Positions 21,486 to 31,011 of a stretch of DNA of 64,000 bases are shown here, piece by piece. Position 1 is the stretch's first letter. Each line of letters opens with the position of its first letter. The DNA lies in NCBI GenBank assembly GCA_025504975.1, contig JANUWI010000003.1, forward strand, positions 2,232,001 through 2,296,000, written 5' to 3'. The notes under the pieces were generated by a model. The model had not been told where the DNA came from, did no database searches, and saw only the letters and a list, made by a program, of their open reading frames with translations. This DNA comes from Plenodomus lindquistii. Lineage: Eukaryota; Ascomycota; Dothideomycetes; Pleosporales; Leptosphaeriaceae. A program made the translations under genes and the position numbers.

Positions 21486-23347
21486 TGATAGGATGTGGTG
21501 AATTGAGAAATGAATTTAGGCGGGAATTGCGTTGCTGGGGGTGGTTGGGGTTTGTGGGAGAAGACGGGAGCTGCGTGTGCCGAAAAATGGCAGAATTGTA
21601 CATAGTGTACCACACCTTTTTTCTTTTTGGAAGAATTTCACGTTTGCATGTTCACTTGTATTGCCACTGCGTTGTGCTTTTCGTTTCAGACATGTCCTTC
21701 TTGTACAGTTTGTGGTATACGTTGAGAAGTTGTTGTCGTCTCCACGGTGCGCCAAGACTTTTGGAAAGATCGCAGAATAGGAGCTGTATACATCATAGTA
21801 CACCAAGAGCACATGAAGATAGGCGCCAGATTCATTGTATGGCTCTGGCTGTGTTATGTAGCTCTCAGCAGTCGGTGTTACTGAGGTGAATGTGGTAAAA
21901 AAACCAGTCATGCGAGTGGTCCATGACCGTGGCACCCTGATCTTCGGTGGACGAGATGCTATCTGAAGCTATTCATGCTCTGTAATGGCACATGCTGCAA
22001 TACAAGTCATGTCCCGACTCAACTACTGAGCAAGTCATTGACCTCAGAAAGCGGACCGGTACGTACGAAAGAGCGCGTGTACTTTCGGGCATACTACGTT
22101 ATAAGCACCATGTTCAAGCACGACTATACAACCGCTAGAAGCCGACAGCATGATATTATTGTGTCTAATGTTCTCTTAGCAGAGTATAAAGTCTATAACT
22201 ACAATTTGTGTTAGACGAGACATGCCCCAGCACCCTGTAGAGACTACTAGAAGTTCTCGCAACGAGAGCGACGCCTTAAAAGACACAGTCTTCTCCACAT
22301 GTGGTTTTGCGATCCCTCGCCTGCTCTAGTACACATTTGAATTGTCCGCATGTGAATGCCAACAAGCAAGTTTTGCTCGCATTCGCCGATTCATGCCTTC
22401 GCGGCTCTCTCGCTACAGACGCCAAAACGACAGCCTCCAATCCACATTGACTCAGACAAGCGATTCAGCGAGGCAGTTCGAGAGAAAACCCCGCCTAAAC
22501 TTCCCTCAAAAGTAAACAGTTGCTTCACTCACTAGCTCGATCTGCTCGCAACCCCACGGAACATGCCTTGACGACATCGGACCTGACAGTATCACCGGTC
22601 GACAACCTTCTTCCAGCGACAAGCCCCGTCTTGGATGCGCAACACACTCGGTCACCCCGTGAACAGTTGCAGCATTTCTATTCGCCAATTCACATTGACA
22701 CCTTGCCCCTCCAGCTCAGCTCGGTCTCGGTGCTACCTACCCTTGATTCAACCACCAACTCTGCACCCCTCCTTCAGCCTCAGCCACCGGCGTGTAATCC
22801 CGCAAACAACATGCTCTGCTTACATGGATACTGCTACTGTGATGCATTATTAGGTGCAAGTAGGTTAATGCAGACTTTTTCAAATACCAAGTAGCCCGCA
22901 TGGTGGCTGTGCATCCGGCAAAAACCGACATTGTGAGTCGTAATCGCGAGATAGTCTAGCACCCATGGTGTTTGTTGCCAGACTGGGGACCCGCCTGTGG
23001 CGCAGTCCCGCGTCACGTCACCGCCGAACAATTCAGCTTTGCAGGGTTCTACAGACGATACCGCTTTTATCCCAACGAGCCTGGGTAAACTTGCTTTTTG
23101 GGCGCTGCGGGGGGGGGGGGGTGATTGTGAGACTGATTGGGTGTAGTGTGTAGTATTTGTGGTGGTTCGTGAGGTGTATAAAAGGTGTGTCTTTGTCTCT
23201 CTGCTGGTAAAGCATTGCATTGCATTCAGATCAACACACAACACTACACAAATCAATCCCTTGTAAACATCCAGATCCAACTCAGCTAGCTCTTCGCACT
23301 TCAAGTTCTTCTCACTACTTTACTTGGATTCCCCCCGAACCGCAAAT
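21486..23347. other. Intergenic region, no gene seen
   Basis: This 1.86-kb stretch has scattered short ORFs (longest 156 codons on the minus strand near 22834-23304, with no motif). It ends in the promoter of the repeat-protein gene, including a run of twelve G near 23109-23120 and a TATA box. Confidence 0.5.
23176..23183 (+). promoter_or_regulatory. TATA box (GTATAAAA) of the SGYN-repeat gene
   Basis: A consensus TATAAAA lies 165 bp upstream of the ATG at 23348, followed by a leader rich in CT and CA. Few genes in this window have so clear a TATA box, which hints at regulated, possibly stress- or stage-specific, expression. Confidence 0.6.
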
Positions 23348-24304
23348 ATGTCTTACAGCAACGACCGCGAGACCTCGTCGTACAGGAACAACGATAACGA
23401 TTTGTATGGCTCGGGGGGCAATAAGAAGTCTAGCTATGGATCATCCAACGATAACTCGGATTCTTATGGATCGGGAGATCGATCTTCAGGATATGGATCT
23501 TCGAACCGCAATGATAATGACAAGTCAGACTCGTATGGTTCGAGCAATAGGAACCAGTCGAGCTATGGTTCCAATGACAATGAAGACTCTTCATACGGTT
23601 CAAACAAGAAGTCCAGCTACGGCTCAAACGACGATACCTCGGATTCCTATGGGTCGGGTAATAAGTCTGGTTCTTACGGGAGTTCCGGTCGTGATAACGA
23701 CGCGTCGGACTCGTATGGTTCTAGCAACAACAAGTCCTCCGGTTACGGCAACGACAATGACAACGAAGGCTCCTCGTACGGCTCAAACAAGAAGTCAAGC
23801 TACGGCTCCAATGACAACGAGGACTCCTCATACAGATCTGGCAACAAATCCTCCGGTTACGGTAACGACAGTGACAATGAAGACTCGTATGGCTCAAACA
23901 AGAAGTCAAGCTATGGCTCCAATGACAACGAGGACTCCTCATACAGATCTGGCAACAAATCCTCATCCGGCTACGGATCCTCCAACCGCGACAACAACAG
24001 CTCCAACACCTACGGATCCAGCACCAACAAGTCCTCCGGCTACGGTGACTCAAACGACAACGAATCTTCATCCTACGGCTCCAGCAACAAGACCTCAGGC
24101 AACTATGGCAGTTCCGGCCGCGACGACAACGACTCGTATGGCTCTAGCAACAAGCAGTCCTCCTCTGGCTACGGGGCCTCAAACGACAACGACTCGTATG
24201 GTTCTTCCAATAGGGGATCCTCGGGTTATGGCTCGTCTGGCCGCAATGATGGGGATAACGAGAGATCATATGGGAGCTCCGGGAGGCGCGGCGATGATTA
24301 CTAG
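23348..24304 (+). CDS. Ser/Gly/Tyr/Asn-rich repeat protein, low complexity
   Basis: Single exon, 318 aa. The whole chain is built of degenerate units such as SSYGSNDNEDSSYGSNKK and GSGNKSSGYG. Ser, Gly, Tyr, Asn and Asp dominate, with scattered Lys and Arg, and there is no Cys or Trp and almost no long hydrophobic residue. No signal peptide or transmembrane segment is present. The composition is that of a prion-like or intrinsically disordered hydrophilic protein. Stress-protectant and condensate-forming proteins look like this, but no family motif (no dehydrin K-segment, no RNA-binding domain) is visible, so function is open. The preceding in-frame codon at 23324 is TTG; I use the ATG. The 362-codon ORF in the overlapping frame (23220-24308) is a shadow caused by repeated codons. 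Confidence 0.8.
   Translation: MSYSNDRETSSYRNNDNDLYGSGGNKKSSYGSSNDNSDSYGSGDRSSGYGSSNRNDNDKSDSYGSSNRNQSSYGSNDNEDSSYGSNKKSSYGSNDDTSDSYGSGNKSGSYGSSGRDNDASDSYGSSNNKSSGYGNDNDNEGSSYGSNKKSSYGSNDNEDSSYRSGNKSSGYGNDSDNEDSYGSNKKSSYGSNDNEDSSYRSGNKSSSGYGSSNRDNNSSNTYGSSTNKSSGYGDSNDNESSSYGSSNKTSGNYGSSGRDDNDSYGSSNKQSSSGYGASNDNDSYGSSNRGSSGYGSSGRNDGDNERSYGSSGRRGDDY
23780..23964 (+). repeat. Direct repeat pair inside the SGYN gene, 111-bp offset
   Basis: About 74 bp from 23780 recur from 23891 with a single silent change (TAC/TAT) that I could see. The offset of 111 bp is 37 codons, so the reading frame is kept. This points to a recent in-frame duplication. Confidence 0.8.
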
Positions 24305-25375
24305 CTAGGTTAGAGTCAATGTGTTTGCTAGATGACCTGGACTGGAAACAGTTCTGGCCATGATATATGTGTGCGTGTGTTCGGAATTCAAGTGTTTTTT
24401 CCTTGGTTATCTGAGGGAACATTCGTTTTGTATATACCATTGATGAATGGAATGTGAAGCAATCGCAATTTGCGACTAAGCAGCTGAGAGTATACACCGC
24501 TTTGAAGATTATATGGAGAGATGTGATGAGTGTTTTTGGACGCCTACGTGAAGGATAATGCTATTACAGAAGTTCTTCGCAAGTTTTATGAGATGGATTG
24601 ATGCGATCTCATGAGTTTTCAGCTATATTCCAATATGCTGTTTATTGGCGTCTAAAAGATGTGAGTAATGACACCCAGCATTTCATATATACTACGTTAG
24701 GAAAACACGTGGCGACAGGCTAGATTGGGGTCAGTATATTAAAGATCTCGGATTTCTAGCTACATTTAATTCTAAACCTTTTTGTGACCATACAAACGTT
24801 GGACTGTGACAAGTACACCGTCGCGAGAAGAGCGGCAACATTCTTCCTCCTCGTTCGTGCCGTGAAACTAGGCTACCAAATAGGCTGAGACAATGGAAAC
24901 CTGATGGCAGCCTAAGCTACCAGTATTCTGGCAAGCACGTTTCAGAAGCGCCGTCATGTTGTAATTCTAGCTCTCTGGCACGAAATCAGACGTGTTAGTG
25001 AAAGAGATCATCGCCACAAGTGCAAGGTGGCCGAGCTCGACGTCAAACCATCCAAGAATATCGGCCAATCGGAAACAAAGAGGGCCCTGAACAAGGCGTG
25101 ACTTGGCGGTGCACGGGCTTTGACCACCCCCAAAGAATATCTTGTCTCTGTCCTCTTAATCATCAAACCCAAAACCACCAACACACAAACCCGTCCACAT
25201 ACACTACCCTTCGCAGATACTCAGCCATCTGGATTTACTCGTACCTGGCCGACTACAGAAAATCGACGAGAAAAAGTTTGCGCATCTGTCAATCTTACAA
25301 CGGCTAGGAAGTATCGAAGCTTCTCGCAAAATTTCCAAAGCGCTCCCAGTGCGCACTTTCGCCTGATCCAGCGCA
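24305..25375. other. Intergenic region, no gene seen
   Basis: The 1.07 kb between two plus-strand genes are moderately AT-rich in the first half. Only short ORFs are present. Confidence 0.5.
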
Positions 25376-26476
25376 ATGTCGACACCACGAGGACGAGGTC
25401 GCGGTCGGGGCCGAGGACGTGGAAACTGGAGTCAAACATTCAACAATGAATCCGCAGACGGCGACATGAACATGTCAGACGCAAGACCCTTTGTGCCGCG
25501 CGGGCGCGGCCGAGGTTACAACAACTATCAAGGCGGCCACAATCACCAGAACTACCAAAACCACCAAAATTACCATGATGACGACCAAGCAATGTACGAC
25601 GCAAACTCATCACGTGGTCGTGGCCGAGGACGAGGAGGTTTCAACGGGCCACCCCGAGGACCACGTGGCGGTGGCTACAACCACTTTTCGCAAAATGACC
25701 ACAGGCGGCAACAGGATGAGCCCATTGATCCCAAAACCCTAGAGTCCAACCCAGCGTTCAAACTTATGAAGGAGTTCCTAGGGAGGCGATACGACGCAAA
25801 CACCAAACTCCTCAACCTCTCCAACATTGCCAGCGACCAGGAAATTCTCACATCAGGAATGTTTGCCACCGAAGGGGCACAAAAGAAATTCTTCCCCGCC
25901 CTCATGAAAGTCTGCGATGCCATGATCCCGGAACAAGAGGCGCGCGAAGCAGCCATAGAAAGCGTGACACTTGCTGGAAACGGCCTGGCAAATACACACG
26001 TCGTGTACACGCTCGTCCACACATTTCGCCACATCAAGAACCTGGACCTAAGCAACAACGCTTTCCCCGCCCTCTCCGCCCTCCAACCATGGAAAGGCCG
26101 CTTCAGAAATCTAGAACACCTTATCGTCGACCCGTTCCCCGCACCAGGCTGGGAAGAAGAACTCACAGCCTGGTTCCCAAAATTGAAACTCCTAAACGGT
26201 GTGCAAGTACGCGGAGGAGGAGATACAGGCATCCACGCAGCCAACAACATCAACAATTCCGCGAATGTGCAAATACCAATGACCAACACGCCGCCGCCCA
26301 TGGCAGACCCGGATCTCCAGCGCAAAGAGGAAATGATTCTGTATGTGCAGCAGCAGACGAATCTCAAGCGCGACTTTGCGGTGCAGTGTCTTGAAGCGGG
26401 AGGTTGGAATATTGATCAGGCGGGTGTGCTGTTTGCGCAGAGTCAGGGGTCGCTGCCGGCGGAGGCTTACAATTAA
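25376..26476 (+). CDS. Mex67/NXF-like protein: RGG N-terminus, LRR and TAP-C (UBA-like), no NTF2-like domain
   Basis: Intronless, 366 aa. The N-terminus (MSTPRGRGRGRGRGRGNW, then more RGRGRG and HQNYQNHQNY) is an RGG-type RNA-binding tail. Residues about 125-290 hold leucine-rich repeats in the Mex67/TAP style: TKLLNLSNIASD, HVVYTLVHTFRHIKNLDLSNN and FRNLEHLIVDPFP, then KLKLLNGVQV. Residues about 312-366 are a TAP-C/UBA-like domain (ILYVQQQTNLKRDFAVQCLE, then AGGWNIDQAGVLFAQ), which binds FG-nucleoporins. In canonical Mex67 an NTF2-like domain that pairs with Mtr2 sits between LRR and TAP-C. Here only about 25 residues of linker are found. It could be a paralogue or an adaptor acting at the pore. 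No frameshift or intron that would hide the missing domain was seen. Confidence 0.82.
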   Translation: MSTPRGRGRGRGRGRGNWSQTFNNESADGDMNMSDARPFVPRGRGRGYNNYQGGHNHQNYQNHQNYHDDDQAMYDANSSRGRGRGRGGFNGPPRGPRGGGYNHFSQNDHRRQQDEPIDPKTLESNPAFKLMKEFLGRRYDANTKLLNLSNIASDQEILTSGMFATEGAQKKFFPALMKVCDAMIPEQEAREAAIESVTLAGNGLANTHVVYTLVHTFRHIKNLDLSNNAFPALSALQPWKGRFRNLEHLIVDPFPAPGWEEELTAWFPKLKLLNGVQVRGGGDTGIHAANNINNSANVQIPMTNTPPPMADPDLQRKEEMILYVQQQTNLKRDFAVQCLEAGGWNIDQAGVLFAQSQGSLPAEAYN

Positions 26477-26953
26477 GCTCTGGCCGGCTTTGGGCAAGAT
26501 ATTGGGGGGGAAAACCATGGAATGGACTTGGAATCGTTGCTGCATGACCAGCTTCGATGTTTGGAAAGGATGTCGCGCTATACAGGACAGCATTTTGGGG
26601 GTCTACTACATCTATGGTCACGTTCGATTTTGTCTTTCAGTTGTGCATGGGAAAAGGGATAAAAAGCGGTATAGATACCCCCGCATTAGGTCGAGCATGT
26701 TGTATATTGTCTAGAATGAATCAAGAATCGCTTCTGCAATACACATTAAACCTGTATCCGTGATGACTTCTCATCTGACGAATAACATCACGTGCGATGA
26801 TTTTGACTAGGAGCATCCTTTGAAGTACAATCTAAGCCAAAAGAAGCCTAGTGCGAAATGGCATAGATATACCATCTACCAACATATCTACACGAATGCA
26901 ATGCCTCTATTCCACATATGCAAACTCTAGAATGCATATACACATGAATACGC
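26477..26953. other. Convergent 3' intergenic region
   Basis: 477 bp between two convergent stops. It holds only UTR-like, AT-leaning sequence. Confidence 0.5.
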
Positions 26954-29492
26954 TCAATGACTCTTCCTCTGCGCATTCGCAAGCGCACTGTTCAAAGCGG
27001 CCGTAACATCAACATGGAACAACGGCCGATTAAGCCCTTGCACCACCGCAACCCTCCCACTCTTCACCTGCGTGTCGGTCCCGCCATACGCCTTGCTATA
27101 CTCGAGCTGCTTGCTCAAACTCCCCGCATCACTGCTTCGCTCGCTTTCAGGGTCCTGCGCCGTAGCTTCAATATCGTGACTCTGTGTGTGGCTCAATGTG
27201 CGACGCGCGTGGCGGTTTGCTGCGGCTTCGGCCTCCGCGGCGGCAGAGTGCGAGCCGCCGATTTCTGCGACGCTGAAAATGGGTTTCCATCGGTGTGTGA
27301 CGCCGTCTTCGGGGTCGGGGGTGTAGTATCCGAATCCTGCGGCGGCGAGGGCGCGCTTGGTCCACCGGTTGTTGATGTTGCAAAAGTGCCAATCGACGGT
27401 GTCGGGGGCGGCGTATTTGTCGAGTTGGTTGCGGACGTCGATGAGGTTTTGGACGGATGTGAGATCGACGTTGTTAACGGAAGACATGTCGAGGATGATG
27501 GCTTTGAGCGTGGGGCGGGCATCGGATTCTTCGGTCTCTTTGCCGCGGCGTGGGCCAGGGTCGTTCCAGGGTCGGTCTCCGGGGCGGGCGAAGCCTGCGG
27601 GGTTGGTACGTCGTGTCTTTTTGAAAATGGTTTCGGTGAGTTGGTCGAGGTAGTGGTTGGCGTTGGGGTAGTTGAAGCCTTCGCTGAAGCGATAGATGAA
27701 GATACCTGGGTAGGGATCGAGAAGTTCAATCGAAGGGTTTGATCCATCCTTATGGTCAATGGGCAGGAAGACTTCGCGAACGGAGTCCCCGTTCTCTGTT
27801 GGGGTCCTGCGGCCGTTTGACTGCTTCTTGTCTGTGTCCTGAGGGTCCAGGAGATGATCACCAACAACTGAGTGGATCTTGGCTCTGCCCATGAAACGTC
27901 CCTTTGCCTTGAAAGCACGGAATCCAAACATAGCGGCTGATACAGAGACAGTAACGTAGATGCCGATCTCAATGGTTGTGAATACTGTGACGATGACACC
28001 CGCGAAGAAAATAAAGACTTCGAGGGGCGAGATCCTCCAGAACTGATATACGGTGTTTGGTGGTGTGATCAGATCTCCTACAGCGTGAATAATTACAGCT
28101 GAAAGCGCAGCATTCGGGATGTACCAAAACATGGCAGGAAGGGCGTAGATAGCGAGCAACACCACAACAGCCGTGATGACACCAGCAAAGGGAGTGCGCA
28201 CACCTGCCTTGGATTTGATAGCCGTTCGGGAGAAGGATCCAGTAGCTGGATAAGCTCCTAGGAAGGGACCGAGAACGTTGGTAACACCAATGGCTACAAG
28301 TTCTTGTGAAGGGTTAATGACATAGTTGTTGACGCGACCGAAGGACTTGGCGATGGAGATGTGCTCGATCAAAAGAACGATAACGACGGACGGTAACTGA
28401 GTGGCAAATGACTTGAGGATGGGCGTCGTGATGTGCGGAGCGCGAGCATGTTTGAACCCTCTTGGTACAGATCCTAGTGTTTTAATCACGGGCTTTGTGC
28501 CGTTTGCCCTGTGATCTCGGTTTGCAAGGTAGCTAAACAAGACGTAGAGGAGAATGACAAAGGCTGTTCGCAGAGTGTTGAGAAAGAAGAACAGTTTGGC
28601 CCGAGTGGGAAAGCGCTTGGCCAGCTGGTTGCAAGTGAAGCGGATGGCGTATAAGAGGAACAGAGCCGTCAGGCCGAACGACGCATTAAGGTCGGTAGTT
28701 CCAAGGTTCTTGAGGGTTTTAATGATTACCAGATAGGTCGCTTCGCGGGTATTCACGCCAGTGATACCCATCATGGCGGGCACTTGGCCGGAAGCGATGC
28801 TGATGGCAGAACCAGTCATGAACGCTGAAATGGCAGGCAGGGAGATCAGATCAACAATCCAGCCCAAGCGGATAAGACCAAGCACCAGGACGATAGCGCC
28901 AGCAACGATGGCGAGAGATGATGCAATGATGTCCTTCGGTACGTCCTCGCCTATCAGTTTGGCCTGAGCTTTGATAATAACGTTGCCAGTGACCGTGGAG
29001 AGAACCGCAACAGGACCAATGGTGATATCTTTGGATGTGGCAAAGAACCAGTAGATGAGGACGCCCATGAATGAAGAGTACAGCCCGAACTCAACGGGGA
29101 GTTGTGCCAATTTTGCGTAAGCCATGGATTGAGGAACAACGACAGCACCAACAGTAAGACCTAACCATGTTAGTATGGATTAATGTCAGGTGCAGAATGT
29201 ACGTACCTGCGACAAGATCGCCTATCAGCCATTGCACGTTATACCGGCCGATCCAGTGTACGAAAGGGAAAAGGCTGTATGCATATTCACCCAGTTCACG
29301 AGCGGTGGGGAGGACATCTTCCAGCCATTCCCGTGCAGTAGGCTCGTCCTCGACGTATGAGTCTGCCGAGTCGACTGTGAAGACACTTTCTCCTCGAGTT
29401 ACACGCTCGGAGCCGGTTTCATTGCGATAATGGAGTTGGATGCCTAGGACCTTTGCGAGGCCATGGCCGATTTTGGTGGTTGTCGACGCCAT
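26954..29492 (-). CDS. Sulfate permease, SLC26/SulP family with STAS domain
   Basis: Two exons, 29492-29207 and 29160-26954, with intron GTACGT..GGTTAG in phase, giving 830 aa. The SulP signature spans the junction: NVQWLIGDLVAG|LTVGAVVVPQSMAYAKLA. It is followed by LPVEFGLYSSFMGVLIYWFF and about a dozen hydrophobic segments. The SulP family tract GVTNVLGPFLGAYPATGSFSRTAIK is present. The C-terminal third is a STAS domain (AIILDMSSVNNVDLTSVQNL) with a charged insertion. By family it is a plasma-membrane proton-coupled sulfate importer. Fungal orthologues are usually under sulfur control, but I found no clear Cys3/MetR-type site in the 450 bp upstream. An in-frame ATG at 29507 could add five residues. 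Confidence 0.93.
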
Positions 29493-31011
29493 GGTTCGGA
29501 AAGACAATTCGCCAAGGCGAATGTATTATTCCGGCTGACACCACGTGCTGGGTTGTCTGTGGTACCAAGTACAACAAGGTCGAACAAGCTTTGAGGAGAG
29601 TGACAAGAAATCCCAGGCGCGCGGCACCTTATAGCTAAAGACGGGGAGGTGCAAGCTCCGTGCGGGAAAGCAGTAGGCCCAGCCCAGACAATTCTTATAC
29701 TCGGAATCGACGAATGAAAGTGAGTTTCTCCCACGCGTACCGTAGAATCGGGTGCGAAGCAGCGATGGTTCGCTCTCAAGGTGTGCTGGAGGCGGAAAAG
29801 ATGAAAGCTCCAAGGACGCCTCAAATTGCTTGACCTGGCGGCGGAATTGCGTGACCGACAAATGTGGCTAGATGAGACCGAGCGTAACGGAACGTGCTTG
29901 CGCCAATCTGATGTCCAGAGCTCGTAGAGACACGCGACGCTTCTCCAGGTTCAGTTGACGAGACAGAGTATATACTCTAGCGAAGGTGGTTCATGGAGAG
30001 GCAAAAGCAAATGCGGCTCACGCTCAACCCACACGCAAGGGTTTGACAAGTGACATAATGTATCCCCGCCGGGCACCTCTTCCCCCAGGTGTGGATGCAT
30101 TTGACGCTTTTCGCCGCAGTGTCGGCACTCGATGTCATGGCAGAATGGGTCGCCTGGCAGGGTTGCTCGGCTGCAGGATGTGATGGTCGCTGACGGATTG
30201 GTCTAGTGTCCAATGACGAGAGACGAGACGACAATTGCGTGCTCGGGACCAGAGATGTCGTTTGAACCCACTGTCAACGCCAAGACCTGCACATCTGCCT
30301 CGCCCGTCCCCAGACACACGCCATTCTATTTGCAACTGACGCCTTTGCGGTGCTGACAATGCTCTCGGCTTCTCGGACATTGGGCAGTCCTCCAACACAT
30401 GGTCCTCTGCATCTGCATCATCATCTGCAGGCGATACGCCACAATATTGAGGCGTCCGAGCAGCTCAGGCTCATGCCTGTTTCATCCGCAGTGCTGCTAA
30501 AGTTGCGTTGAGCGCATCGCGCTGGGGACTATGACGTTGCGGTCCTCATAGCGGGTATGTTGAGCGTCTAGAAACGGGTCTCCGGGGCCCCAGCGGGCTC
30601 TATTATCTCAATGTAGCCTGCCCTGGCGAGAAACACGGGAGCTACGACTGCTAACAAGGAATCGTGATCGACTTGCATTCCCATTGACTGGGTGGGCAAT
30701 CTGAGCATTGGGCGGGTTGGATTAAGCTTTTGCATGTTGAGGGGGATGGCAAAGTCTGCAGTGGCGAAGCGACCACTTCTGATTGGCTGGCTTTGTCATC
30801 CCCACGACAGTTGCCGTCTCCACCGACCGACCATGCACGAGATGCAAGCGTCCTTCCCAACATAGATACAACGTTAAACCCGGCATTGACATTGAGGCCA
30901 AGTTTTGAAACTTTGGAATCTATGCTGTTCAGGAAGGATGCTCTTTGTAGACGGGCTTGACACCCATCGATATTACACTACAAAATCCTCCTCTGTTCCA
31001 CCATCCACCAC
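29493..31011. other. Intergenic region, no gene seen
   Basis: The 1.5 kb upstream of the sulfate permease run to the 3' end of the chitin-binding gene. A perfect 14-bp palindrome AGAGTATATACTCT lies at 29965-29978. Otherwise only short ORFs are present. Confidence 0.5.

Noticed and set aside
22834..23304. 156-codon minus-strand ORF
   Set aside because: It crosses the poly-G run and the TATA box of the neighbouring gene. No motif is present.
23220..24308. 362-codon plus-strand ORF rich in Met/Thr/Arg
   Set aside because: It is the out-of-frame shadow of the SGYN-repeat gene. Repeated codons suppress stops, and its start lies near the TATA box within the leader.
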